Below are positions 55,486-63,943 of a stretch of 64,000 nt of DNA, piece by piece. The position numbers and the translations under genes were made by a program. The stretch comes from an uncultured Oscillospiraceae bacterium (GTDB lineage Bacteria > Bacillota > Clostridia > Oscillospirales > Oscillospiraceae), in contig CAAFPE010000001.1 of NCBI GenBank assembly GCA_900764755.1, positions 17,566 through 81,565 of the forward strand, written 5' to 3'. Position 1 is the first letter of the stretch. Each line of letters opens with the position of its first letter. The notes under the pieces were generated by a model. That model was given only the letters and a program-made list of their open reading frames with translations, ran no database searches and was not told where the DNA came from.

Positions 55486-56793
55486 TCAGTTTTCCTGTCC
55501 TTCACACAACTCCCCGCAGAGGAAGTTCCCGGCCCGGCCGGTGATGCGCACCTGCCGGAGCTGGTTATGCAGATCCTCGCCGGAGGGGGCTGCCACTTCG
55601 CTGTACCGGGTGGTGTGCCCACGCCACAGGCCGTCCCGTTCCTCCTCAAAGAGCACCGGGACCGTCCGCCCCACCCAGCGGTCCAGATAGGCCGCCTCCA
55701 TCTCCAGGGCAGTCTGTTGGGCCCTGTGGGCCCGTTCCTCCTTGACGCTGTTGAGGATCTGATCAGGCATACCGTCTGCCGGGGTCCCCGGGCGCCTGGA
55801 ATAGGGGAAGATGTGCATGGCGGAGAAGGCACAGCGGCGGATGAAGGCCAGAGTCTGCCGGAACTCCTCCTCGGTTTCCCCGGGGAAGCCCACGATCAGG
55901 TCCGTGGTGATCCCGGGGGCCTCATAGGCCTCGTTTAGTAATTTAACGCTCTCATAATACCGTGCGGAATCGTATTTCCGGTTCATCCGGGCCAGCACTG
56001 TGTCGCACCCAGACTGCATGGACAGGTGGAAGTGGGGGCACAGGTTGGGCAGAGCGGCCGCCCGGCGGCAGAACTCCGGGGTGATGGTCCGGGGCTCCAG
56101 GCTGCCCAGCCGCACCCGGATGTGGGCAGGGACCGCACGGCAGATGGCCTCCACTGCGTCGATGAGGGTCAGACCATCTCCCAGGTCCTGCCCCCAGGAG
56201 GAGATCTCGATCCCAGTGAGGACGATCTCCTGATAACCTGCCTCTGCCAGGGTCCAGGCCTCGTGGGCGCACTGGCTCAAAGGCAGGGAGCGCACCCGGC
56301 CCCGGGCATAGGGGATGATGCAGTAGGAGCAGAAGTTGACGCATCCGTCCTCGATTTTCAGCATGGCCCGGGTGCGGCCCTCCAGACCGCCGGCAGGAAG
56401 CGCCTCGAAGCTCCGGCGGTGGAAGGCGTTGTCCAGGGCGGTAATGGGCTGGCGCTCCTGCCAGGTCTGCTCCAGCAGTTCCACGAAGCCAGTCCGGTCC
56501 CCTGTCCCAGCGATCAGATCCACACCCAGGCGGCCCACATCCTCCGGGTGGGTCTGGGGGTAACAGCCGCACACGGCGATGATCCCGTCCGGGGCCGTCT
56601 TGCGGGCCCGCCGGATGACTTGGCGGGACTTTTTATCGCTTACCGCCGTGACGGTGCAGGTGTTGATGACATAGGCGTCCGCCTCTCCCTCGAAGGGAGC
56701 CAGAGTATGGCCCCGCCGGACAGCCAGCTGCTCCAGGGCCTGGGTCTCATACTGATTCACCTTGCAGCCCAATGTATAAAATGCGATCTTCAT
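55486..56793 (-). CDS. mtaB: tRNA N6-threonylcarbamoyladenosine(37) methylthiotransferase
   Basis: 435 residues, typical of MtaB. It turns t6A37 into ms2t6A37 in tRNAs that read ANN codons. The N-terminal UPF0004 domain supplies three cysteines (TLGCKVNQYE, NTCTVTAVSD, CGCYPQ), and the radical-SAM domain has KIEDGCVNFCSYCIIPYARG (CxxxCxxC). FHLSMQSGCDTVLARMNRKY and IVGFPGETEEEF follow, and a TRAM-like domain ends the protein. MtaB rather than MiaB is supported by the YTLGCKVNQYET start. Confidence 0.93.
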   Translation of the reverse strand: MKIAFYTLGCKVNQYETQALEQLAVRRGHTLAPFEGEADAYVINTCTVTAVSDKKSRQVIRRARKTAPDGIIAVCGCYPQTHPEDVGRLGVDLIAGTGDRTGFVELLEQTWQERQPITALDNAFHRRSFEALPAGGLEGRTRAMLKIEDGCVNFCSYCIIPYARGRVRSLPLSQCAHEAWTLAEAGYQEIVLTGIEISSWGQDLGDGLTLIDAVEAICRAVPAHIRVRLGSLEPRTITPEFCRRAAALPNLCPHFHLSMQSGCDTVLARMNRKYDSARYYESVKLLNEAYEAPGITTDLIVGFPGETEEEFRQTLAFIRRCAFSAMHIFPYSRRPGTPADGMPDQILNSVKEERAHRAQQTALEMEAAYLDRWVGRTVPVLFEEERDGLWRGHTTRYSEVAAPSGEDLHNQLRQVRITGRAGNFLCGELCEGQEN

Positions 56794-56806
56794 AATACAG
56801 TCAACC

Positions 56807-58255
56807 TCAAAACTCCATCGGTCCTTGTGGGGAGGGGGACTCTCCCGGTTCCGTCAGGTCCTCCGGCCGCAGTTCCATCAGCTGCTCCCGGGTGGGAGCC
56901 TCCAGCCGAGCCACCCGGTCGGATTGCCGGGCCACCGTCTGCTCGAACAGGTTGCGCACGTCCCGGGCGTTGCCGAAATTCTCGTCCCGGGCCTCGTAGA
57001 GGGCCATCAGCTCCCGCCGGGCCAGTGACTCCCCTTCCGGTGTGAGGACATAGCCGTTTTTGGAGCACATGGACTGGAAAATGGTGAACAGCTGGCCCCC
57101 ATCATAGTCCTCAAAATAGAAATATTTGTTGAAGCGGGACTCCAGCCCGGGATTGGAGTGGATGAATTTCTCCATCAGCTGGGAATAGCCCGCTGCGATG
57201 ACCACCAGGTCCTTCCGGTGATCCTCCATGTTTTTCAGCAGGACCTCGACTGCCTCCCGGCCAAAGTCGTTTCCGTTGTTCTGGTTCACCAGGGCATAGG
57301 CTTCGTCGATGAACAGCACGCCGCCGATGGCTTTCTGAATGACCTCCTGGGTCTTGAGCGCGGTCTGCCCAACGAAGCCGGCCACCAGACCGGAGCGGTC
57401 TACCTCTACCAGCTGCCCCTTGGGCAGTACGCCGATGGCGTGGTACAGCCTGGCCAGAAGTCGGGCCACCGTGGTCTTACCCGTCCCCGGATTGCCCAGG
57501 AACACCAGGTGCAGGGACATGGGGGGGACAGGCAGGTCCGCCTCCTCTCGAAGCCGGCGCACCTTCACCAGATTGATCAGGCTTTTTACGTCCTGCTTGA
57601 CCTGCTCCAGGCCGCACAGCCCGTCCAGCTCGGCCAGCAGTTCCTCCAGAGATGGCTCCGGCTCGGGGGGAGTCTCCTCCCTTTCTTCTGCCGGGGGCTC
57701 CTCCACCGGAGAGTGGGTGGGAGCGTGGACCCGGGTCACGAACTCATCGGCCTTCAGGGCAGGGCGGTCGCCGCTGAGGCCGTCCTGCTCACACAGGGCC
57801 AGCAGTGTGTCAGAGCAGGCGTTGACAAAGCATGCCTCCGCCTCGCTGACCACTCCGTCCACTGCGGCGAAGAGCAGGAGAAGCAGGGTCAGCTGATCGG
57901 TGAAGCGCCGGGCCAGCATGGTCCCCTTCCGCCGGTCGTAGTCCCGCAGGGCGGCAAAAAAAGCGGGAGGCTGGAACAGGTCATAGTCGGCCACGCCGGT
58001 GGCTACCTCCCAGTACAGGGCGGAGGGGGCGGGACCAGTTCCGGAGTAGATGGCATTGTAAAATTCCACGTGCCGGGGGGTGATACTGATGGCGTTGTCC
58101 GCCTGCCAGACCCCCAGGGCACAGCGGCGGAAGTAGCCGTCTGCCTCCCGGCTGAACGCCATGCGCAGGGTGGGATCCGGGATCCACCGGCGAAAGGCGC
58201 TCACCGACTCCTGATATTGGCGGTGGGCCACGGCGGCAGTCACGCTCTCCTTCAT
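56807..58255 (-). CDS. CbbX/SpoVK-like AAA ATPase
   Basis: 482 residues. The N-terminal 200 residues are helical and acidic, including a TerB-like stretch (TLLLLLFAAVDGVVSEAEAC). A linker rich in E and P follows. The AAA domain has HLVFLGNPGTGKTTVARLLA (Walker A), GGVLFIDEAYALVNQNNG (Walker B), KDLVVIAAGY (sensor 1) and FGNARDVRNLFEQTV (sensor 2). Relatives act in sporulation (SpoVK) or as activases (CbbX); the target here is unknown. ATG 58253-58255 has GGGAGG upstream. Confidence 0.85.
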   Translation of the reverse strand: MKESVTAAVAHRQYQESVSAFRRWIPDPTLRMAFSREADGYFRRCALGVWQADNAISITPRHVEFYNAIYSGTGPAPSALYWEVATGVADYDLFQPPAFFAALRDYDRRKGTMLARRFTDQLTLLLLLFAAVDGVVSEAEACFVNACSDTLLALCEQDGLSGDRPALKADEFVTRVHAPTHSPVEEPPAEEREETPPEPEPSLEELLAELDGLCGLEQVKQDVKSLINLVKVRRLREEADLPVPPMSLHLVFLGNPGTGKTTVARLLARLYHAIGVLPKGQLVEVDRSGLVAGFVGQTALKTQEVIQKAIGGVLFIDEAYALVNQNNGNDFGREAVEVLLKNMEDHRKDLVVIAAGYSQLMEKFIHSNPGLESRFNKYFYFEDYDGGQLFTIFQSMCSKNGYVLTPEGESLARRELMALYEARDENFGNARDVRNLFEQTVARQSDRVARLEAPTREQLMELRPEDLTEPGESPSPQGPMEF

Positions 58256-58449
58256 GGATATGTCCTCCCTTTCCCCGGCCATTTGGATGTCAGGGAGCGC
58301 GGCCGGTCCAGACGCTCCCATTATAAAAGAAACTCAGGCCACGGTCAAGGCGGCATTCTGATGGATGGACTCCCTTTGGTGCGCTGGCAGGGCGGGCGTA
58401 AGAAATATGAGGAAAATTTGTGAACTTTCTGTTATTTCGCCTTTTTCCG

Positions 58450-58478
58450 TTGACGGAGCAGGGGATTCCCTGTAAAAT
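58450..58478 (+). promoter_or_regulatory. promoter of the zinc-ribbon/SH3 gene
   Basis: TTGACG (58450-58455), a 17-nt spacer and TAAAAT (58473-58478), 60 nt before the ATG at 58539. Confidence 0.75.
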
Positions 58479-58538
58479 AAATACTGAGACTACATAGGCT
58501 TTTTGGCTATTTTCCTGTTTTAGGAGGGATTCCAAATT

Positions 58539-59450
58539 ATGGCGAACAAAAAAGCACCGCCCCGTCGGAATACCGACGTGATCCGCTGTGAGAACTGTGG
58601 GGAGGAATACTCCACTACCTATAAACGCTGCCCATTCTGTGACGAGCGTCCCGGCGGCCGGAGCCACACCCCAGCGGGAGGCAGACGGGGCTCCGGCGGC
58701 GGTCGGAGCCGCAGGCCCAATCCCATGCAGATCGCCGGACTGGTGATCTCCCTGGCGCTGATTATCACTGCGGTGGTCATTGTGTTTACCAGCTTGGCCC
58801 CCATGATGTTTCATAAAAAACCCTCCGGGGATGACTCGGGATCCGGGCAGTCCTCCTCCAGTCAGAACGTCCAGGGAACGGCGGTCACCCTGAACAGCCT
58901 GACCATGAGCCGGACTGAGGTGGCCCTTCAGGCAGGAGAGCCCTATCAGCTCATTGCGACCACCGATCCGGCGGACGCCCAGGTCACGGTGGAGTGGAGC
59001 AGCAGCGATGCGGATGTGGCTGCTGTGGACCAGTTTGGCAACGTCACCAACGTGTATCAGGGGAGCGACACCGTCTCGGTCACCATCACCGCCGCGGCGG
59101 GCGGGCAGACCGCCCAGTGTACAGTCCAGTGTACTGGCGACGGCTCCGGAGCCAACATCGCCCCCAGCGGAAGCGTGCAGGAGGGAGACGGACAGAACGG
59201 GCAGAGCTCCGGCACACCCGGGATCCTGGCCCCCAACACAGAGGCTGTGATCACAGGCGCCTCCGGGGGACTGAACATTCGCTCCGGCCCAGGTACCGAC
59301 TATGATGCGAAGGCCAGCACCACCAACGGAGCCACTGTTACCGTCCTGGAGGATGCGGGCAACAGTTGGTGCAAGATCAAGTATGCCACCGGCGGCGGAG
59401 TCTATGATGAGGGCTACGTTATGTTCCAGTATCTTACTGCCAGCAAGTGA
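58539..59450 (+). CDS. membrane protein with zinc ribbon, Big2-like and SH3 domains
   Basis: 303 residues. Domain order: zinc ribbon at about 16-36 (CENCGEEYSTTYKRCPFCDE), a basic linker, a membrane helix at about 64-86, an outside Ser/Gly-rich linker, a Big2-like domain at about 112-200 (ATTDPADAQVTVEWSSSDAD), and an SH3_3 domain at about 240-300 (GGLNIRSGPGTDYDAKAS). The cytoplasmic zinc end and extracellular wall-binding end suggest a sensor or wall-anchored scaffold. TAGGAGGG precedes ATG 58539. Confidence 0.85.
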   Translation: MANKKAPPRRNTDVIRCENCGEEYSTTYKRCPFCDERPGGRSHTPAGGRRGSGGGRSRRPNPMQIAGLVISLALIITAVVIVFTSLAPMMFHKKPSGDDSGSGQSSSSQNVQGTAVTLNSLTMSRTEVALQAGEPYQLIATTDPADAQVTVEWSSSDADVAAVDQFGNVTNVYQGSDTVSVTITAAAGGQTAQCTVQCTGDGSGANIAPSGSVQEGDGQNGQSSGTPGILAPNTEAVITGASGGLNIRSGPGTDYDAKASTTNGATVTVLEDAGNSWCKIKYATGGGVYDEGYVMFQYLTASK

Positions 59451-59473
59451 CTTTGGACCTGATTGAATGACAA

Positions 59474-59507
59474 GGAGCCCGGACCGGCTTTGGACGGTCC
59501 GGGCTCC
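59474..59507 (+). terminator. hairpin after the SH3 gene
   Basis: A perfect 13-bp stem GGAGCCCGGACCG/CGGTCCGGGCTCC (59474-59486 with 59495-59507). It lacks a T run, so it may act in both directions or only weakly. Confidence 0.65.
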
Positions 59508-59726
59508 CTGCACTCAGAAGCGCTGTCGCGGAAGGGGGAACTGCGCTTCCGCATTGTGGGGAAGGGGGGCTGAAAGGCCTTGAAATTCCAAGACCTTCTA
59601 CAAAAGATTCTGTTTTTTCATTAGCTGTGGAAAATGTTTCTGCCCCTGCCGGAGCTCTCCATTGGTTTTGGTGAATGCAACAAAATAAATTCATAAAAAC
59701 TGTGTATTTTGCCAGTGCGCAACCCC

Positions 59727-59755
59727 TTGCTTCTCGCCGTGAAAAACGATATAAT
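59727..59755 (+). promoter_or_regulatory. promoter of hbd-bcd-etfBA
   Basis: TTGCTT (59727-59732), a 17-nt spacer and perfect TATAAT (59750-59755). It leaves a leader of about 165 nt before hbd, with a terminator-like hairpin and a Rex-like operator. Confidence 0.7.
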
Positions 59756-59793
59756 TTGAGAAGTACATAACCAGTTCGTTTGGAAAATATATG

Positions 59794-59832
59794 CCGCAAC
59801 AAGAGGGGGCGTCCCCTGTGTTGCGATTTTTC
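59794..59832 (+). terminator. terminator-like hairpin in the hbd leader
   Basis: CGCAACA at 59795-59801 pairs with TGTTGCG at 59819-59825, AGGGG and CCCCT pair inside it, and ATTTTTCT follows. Because it lies between the promoter and hbd, it may be an attenuator. Confidence 0.6.
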
Positions 59833-59842
59833 TGCCTATCGT

Positions 59843-59860
59843 TTGTTAATTTTCTAACGA
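59843..59860 (+). promoter_or_regulatory. candidate Rex (redox repressor) operator
   Basis: TTGTTAATTTTCTAACGA fits the clostridial Rex consensus TTGTTAA-N4-TTAACAA at 12 of 14 defined positions. Rex senses NADH/NAD+ and is known to repress the crt-bcd-etf-hbd operon in Clostridium acetobutylicum, so the location is meaningful. Confidence 0.55.
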
Positions 59861-59928
59861 AACTGTCTATGTTCCATCAAATCGTCGAGATTTGATGCTC
59901 CCAAATTGGTTTTTTAGGAGGAAATACA

Positions 59929-60768
59929 ATGAAGGTTGCAATTTTCGGCGCCGGCACTATGGGCCGCGGCATCGCACAGGTCTTTGCCGCCAACGGCCAC
60001 ACTGCCCTGATGTACGCCAGCAGCGTTGCCTCCGCCCAGCGGCATAAGGAGCAGCTGGACGCGTCTTTGCAGAAGCGGGTGGCCAAGGGCAAGATGTCCC
60101 AGGGCACCAAGGACGCCCTGATGGCCAATGTTTTGGTGGAAGAGGAGTCAGCCGCCGCGGATGCCGATCTGGTGGTCGAGTGTATCGCAGAGGAGATGGG
60201 CCCCAAGAAGGAGCTGTTCCACCGGCTGGATGAGCTGTGCAAGCCGGAGACGGTTTTTGCTTCCAACACTTCCTCCCTGTCCATCACTGAGATGGGCCAT
60301 GGGCTGAAGCATTCCCTCATTGGAATGCACTTCTTCAACCCCGTGCCCAGCATGAAGCTCATTGAGGTCATCCGGGGCGTGAACACCCCTCAGGAGACCT
60401 TTGACTTTGTGTACAAGCTGTCTCAGGACATTGGCAAGGATCCCGTCGAGGTGGCTGAGGCCCCTGGCTTTGTGGTCAATAAGCTGCTGATCCCCATGAT
60501 CAATGATGCCATTGGCCTGGTGGAGTCCGGCACCGCCTCTGTGGAGGACATCGATAAGTCCATGCGCCTGGGAGCCAACCACCCCATGGGCCCCCTGGCT
60601 CTGGGCGACTTCATCGGTCTGGACATCTGTCTGGCCATTATGAACACCCTGTACGATGAGACAGGCGACTCTAAGTATCGTCCTGCCCTGCTGCTGAAGA
60701 AGATGGTCCGCGGTGGTCTGCTGGGCGTCAAATCCGGCAAGGGGTTTTACGATTATTCCAAGAAGTAA
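59929..60768 (+). CDS. hbd: 3-hydroxybutyryl-CoA dehydrogenase
   Basis: 279 residues, the family length. It reduces acetoacetyl-CoA to 3-hydroxybutyryl-CoA with NAD(P)H. The N-terminal Rossmann motif is VAIFGAGTMGRGIAQVFA; the catalytic histidine lies in GMHFFNPVPSMKLIEVIRG, followed by EVAEAPGFVVNKLLIPMIND and NHPMGPLALGDFIGLD. TTTTAGGAGG precedes ATG 59929. First gene of the butyryl-CoA operon. Confidence 0.95.
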   Translation: MKVAIFGAGTMGRGIAQVFAANGHTALMYASSVASAQRHKEQLDASLQKRVAKGKMSQGTKDALMANVLVEEESAAADADLVVECIAEEMGPKKELFHRLDELCKPETVFASNTSSLSITEMGHGLKHSLIGMHFFNPVPSMKLIEVIRGVNTPQETFDFVYKLSQDIGKDPVEVAEAPGFVVNKLLIPMINDAIGLVESGTASVEDIDKSMRLGANHPMGPLALGDFIGLDICLAIMNTLYDETGDSKYRPALLLKKMVRGGLLGVKSGKGFYDYSKK

Positions 60769-60789
60769 AAATTTTAGGAGGACTGGAAA

Positions 60790-61935
60790 ATGGATTTTCA
60801 TCTGACTAGAGAGCAAGAGATGGTCCGCAAAATGTACCGTGAGTTTGCGGAAAATGAGGTCAAGCCTCTGGCCGAGGAACTCGATGAGGAAGAGCGCTTC
60901 CCCATGGAGACCGTCGAAAAGATGGGCAAGCTGGGCATGATGGGCATTTACTTCCCCAAGAAGTACGGCGGCGCCGGCGGCGATGTGCTGTCCTACGCCA
61001 TGTGCGTTGAGGAACTGTCCAAGGTGTGCGGCACCACCGGCGTTATCGTCTCCGCTCACACCTCTCTGTGCTGCGCCCCCATCTATGAGCACGGCACCGA
61101 GGAGCAGAAAATGAAGTATCTGCCTGACCTGCTGTCCGGTAAGAAGATCGGCGCCTTCGGCCTGACTGAGCCCAACGCCGGTACCGACGCTTCCGGCCAG
61201 CAGACCACCGCCGTGAAGAACGAGAATGGCGACTATGTGCTCAACGGCTCCAAGTGCTTCATCACCAACGGCACTGTGGCCGGCACCATCGTTGTCTTTG
61301 CCATGACCGACCAGAAGGCCGGCAACCACGGCATCTCCGCCTTCATCGTGGAGAGCACCTTCCCCGGCTTCTCCGTTGGTAAGAAGGAGAAGAAGATGGG
61401 TATCCGCGGCTCCTCCACCTGCGACCTGATCTTTGAGGACTGCATCGTGCCCAAGGAGAACCTGCTGGGCAAGGAGGGCCAGGGCTTCAAGATCGCCATG
61501 CAGACCCTGGACGGCGGCCGTATCGGCATCGCTGCGCAGGCTCTGGGCCTGGGCGAGGGCGCCATTGACGAGGCTGTCAAGTACACCCAGGAGCGCGTCC
61601 AGTTCAAGAAGCGTCTGTCTCAGTTCCAGAACACCCAGTTCCAGCTGGCCGATATGCACACCCGGATGCAGGCTGCTCAGTACCTGGTGTACGCCGCTGC
61701 CATGAAGAAGGAGAAGCACGAGCCCTACGGCGTGGACGCCGCTATGGCGAAGCTGTTCGCTGCCGAGTCCGCCTCTGACGTGACCCGCCGCGCTGTCCAG
61801 CTGTTCGGCGGTTACGGCTATACCCGTGAGTATCCCGTGGAGCGCATGATGCGTGACGCCAAGATCACCGAGATCTATGAGGGTACTTCCGAGGTCCAGC
61901 GCATGGTCATCTCCCGTGCTCTGGGTGTGAAATAA
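60790..61935 (+). CDS. bcd: butyryl-CoA dehydrogenase
   Basis: 381 residues of the acyl-CoA dehydrogenase family. It reduces crotonyl-CoA to butyryl-CoA with FAD and, with EtfAB, couples this to ferredoxin reduction by electron bifurcation. Seen are GAFGLTEPNAGTDASGQQTT, MGIRGSSTCDLIFEDCIVP, MQTLDGGRIGIAAQALGLGE, VQLFGGYGYTREYPVERMMR and the catalytic glutamate in KITEIYEGTSEVQR. TTAGGAGG precedes ATG 60790, 21 nt after hbd. Confidence 0.95.
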   Translation: MDFHLTREQEMVRKMYREFAENEVKPLAEELDEEERFPMETVEKMGKLGMMGIYFPKKYGGAGGDVLSYAMCVEELSKVCGTTGVIVSAHTSLCCAPIYEHGTEEQKMKYLPDLLSGKKIGAFGLTEPNAGTDASGQQTTAVKNENGDYVLNGSKCFITNGTVAGTIVVFAMTDQKAGNHGISAFIVESTFPGFSVGKKEKKMGIRGSSTCDLIFEDCIVPKENLLGKEGQGFKIAMQTLDGGRIGIAAQALGLGEGAIDEAVKYTQERVQFKKRLSQFQNTQFQLADMHTRMQAAQYLVYAAAMKKEKHEPYGVDAAMAKLFAAESASDVTRRAVQLFGGYGYTREYPVERMMRDAKITEIYEGTSEVQRMVISRALGVK

Positions 61936-61953
61936 GATAGGAGGCAGATGGAA

Positions 61954-62754
61954 ATGAAAATCATTGTTTGTGTCAAGCAGGTCCCCGATACCTCTGGTAA
62001 GGTGGCCGTGAATCCCGATGGTACTCTGAACCGCGCCTCCATGGCTACCATCACCAACCCCGACGACCTGAACGCCGTCGAGGCCGCTCTGACCCTGAAG
62101 GAGCAGACCGGCGCCGAGGTCGTGGTCGTCTCCATGGGCCCCCCTCCTGCCGAGGGTATGCTGCGTGAGGTCATCGCCCGCGGCGCTGACCGTGCCGTTC
62201 TGGTCTCCGCCCGTGAGTTCGGCGGTTCCGACACCTATGCTACCTCTCAGATCCTGGCTGCCGCCATCAACAAGATCGGCGTGGGCGAGGAGGACATCGT
62301 GATGTGCGGCCGTCAGGCCATCGACGGTGACACCGCTCAGGTCGGTCCCCAGATCGCTGAGAAGCTGGGCCTGCCCCAGGTTTCCTATGCCGCTGAGATC
62401 ACCAAGGAGGGCCGCACCCTCACCATCAAGCGTATGCTGGAGGACGGCTACATGACCATCAAGGTCAACACCCCCTGCCTGATCACCTGCATCAAGGAGC
62501 TGAACGCTCCCCGTTACATGAGCGTGGGCGGCATCTTCGAGTGCTATGAGAAGCCCTATGAGGTCTTTGACTACAACACTCTGAAGGACGATCCCCTGAT
62601 CGACCCCACCACCATCGGTCTGAAGGGCTCCCCCACTAACATCTTTAAGTCCTTCACGCCTCCCCAGAAGGGTGCCGGCATGATGCTGGAAGGCGCCGAC
62701 AAAGACACCTGCGACAAGCTGGCCGGCATTCTGGCTGCCAAGCATTTGATCTGA
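61954..62754 (+). CDS. etfB: electron transfer flavoprotein beta subunit
   Basis: 266 residues. KIIVCVKQVPDTSGKVAVNP at the start, AVEAALTLKEQTGAEVVVVS, MCGRQAIDGDTAQVGPQIAE and MRYMSVGGI-type (NAPRYMSVGGIFE) segments mark EtfB of the bifurcating, Bcd-linked kind. I use ATG 61954-61956, 9 nt after AGGAGG; an ATG two codons earlier is too close to it. Confidence 0.94.
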   Translation: MKIIVCVKQVPDTSGKVAVNPDGTLNRASMATITNPDDLNAVEAALTLKEQTGAEVVVVSMGPPPAEGMLREVIARGADRAVLVSAREFGGSDTYATSQILAAAINKIGVGEEDIVMCGRQAIDGDTAQVGPQIAEKLGLPQVSYAAEITKEGRTLTIKRMLEDGYMTIKVNTPCLITCIKELNAPRYMSVGGIFECYEKPYEVFDYNTLKDDPLIDPTTIGLKGSPTNIFKSFTPPQKGAGMMLEGADKDTCDKLAGILAAKHLI

Positions 62755-62775
62755 TAGAAGGGAGAACGGAAGAAT

Positions 62776-63888
62776 ATGTCTACTTTTAACAGTGCTGATA
62801 TTGCTGCCTTCAACGGCGGCGTGTGGGTATTCTGCGAGCAGCGTCAGGGCACCATGATGCCCACCTCCTTCGAGCTGATCTCCGAGGGCCGCAAGCTGGC
62901 CGACGAGCTGGGGACCAAGCTGTACGGTATTCTGCTGGGCCACAACATCGAGGGCATCGCCAAGGAGTTGGGCGGCTACGGCGCTGACGGCGTGTACGTC
63001 TGCGACCACCCCCTGCTGGAGAACTACACCACCGACGGCTACACCAAGGTGATCTGCGACACCGTCAAGGAGTACAAGCCTGAGGTCATGCTGATCGGCG
63101 CCACCAACATCGGCCGCGATCTGGGCCCCCGCTGCGCCGCCCGTCTGCACACCGGTCTGTGCGCCGACTGTACGCACCTGGACATTGATGTGCCCAAGTA
63201 CAAGCAGTTCCTGCGTGAGTCCTCCACTCTGGCCCCCGCGATGATCGACGGGATCCCCGAGGAGGACCGCAACCTGAAGATGACCCGTCCCGCCTTCGGC
63301 GGCCACCTGATGGCTACCATCATCTGCCCCCGCTTCCGTCCCGCCATGGCCACTGTGCGCCCCGGCGTGATGAAGAAGGCTGAGTTCGATCAGGCCAAGG
63401 CTGACGCCTGCGAGCTGATCAAGCCCGCCATCGCTCTGACCGAGGACGACATGGAGACCCAGGTGGTCGAGGTCGTCAAGGCTGCCAAGAAGCTGGTCGA
63501 CCTGATCGGCGCCGATGTGGTCGTCTCTGTGGGCCGCGGCATCTCCAAGGATGTTCAGGGCGGCATCAAGCTGGCTGAGGAGCTGGCTGAGGAGCTGGGC
63601 GGCGTTGTCGGCGGCTCCCGTGCCACCATCGACTCTGGTTGGCTGTCCGCTGACCATCAGGTTGGTCAGACCGGTAAGACCGTTCACCCCAAGATCTATG
63701 TTGCTCTGGGTATCTCCGGCGCTATCCAGCATAAGGCCGGTATGCAGGACTCCGAGTGCATCATTGCGGTGAATAAGAGCGAGACCGCTCCCATCTTCGA
63801 GATCGCCGACTACGGCATCTGCGGCGACCTGTTCAAGGTCACCCCCATGCTGATCGAGGCTATCAAGGCTGCCAAGGCTACGAAGTAA
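62776..63888 (+). CDS. etfA: electron transfer flavoprotein alpha subunit
   Basis: 370 residues. The N-terminal domain has GGVWVFCEQRQGTMMPTSFE; the C-terminal FAD domain shows DVVVSVGRGISKDVQGGIKL, VVGGSRATIDSGWLSADHQV (SR and the DxGW region), QTGKTVHPKIYVALGISGAI and HKAGMQDSECIIAVNKSETA. With EtfB it passes NADH electrons to Bcd and ferredoxin. It closes the operon before a strong terminator. Confidence 0.95.
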   Translation: MSTFNSADIAAFNGGVWVFCEQRQGTMMPTSFELISEGRKLADELGTKLYGILLGHNIEGIAKELGGYGADGVYVCDHPLLENYTTDGYTKVICDTVKEYKPEVMLIGATNIGRDLGPRCAARLHTGLCADCTHLDIDVPKYKQFLRESSTLAPAMIDGIPEEDRNLKMTRPAFGGHLMATIICPRFRPAMATVRPGVMKKAEFDQAKADACELIKPAIALTEDDMETQVVEVVKAAKKLVDLIGADVVVSVGRGISKDVQGGIKLAEELAEELGGVVGGSRATIDSGWLSADHQVGQTGKTVHPKIYVALGISGAIQHKAGMQDSECIIAVNKSETAPIFEIADYGICGDLFKVTPMLIEAIKAAKATK

Positions 63889-63907
63889 GATTTCCTGCCT
63901 ATTGGAC

Positions 63908-63943
63908 AAAACACCCTGCTCCTGTTTGGGAGCAGGGTGTTTT
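63908..63943 (+). terminator. terminator of the butyryl-CoA operon
   Basis: A 12-bp perfect stem ACACCCTGCTCC/GGAGCAGGGTGT (63911-63922 with 63929-63940), with flanking A and T runs. It starts 19 nt after the etfA stop. Confidence 0.92.

Noticed and set aside
59474..59507. Riboswitch between the SH3 gene and hbd
   Set aside because: Only simple hairpins are visible; no known riboswitch core could be recognised.
60148..63909. 1253-codon open frame on the minus strand opposite hbd-bcd-etfBA
   Set aside because: It is the antisense shadow of four well-conserved genes with strong third-position bias; no ribosome site and low-complexity His/Leu/Gly-rich translation.
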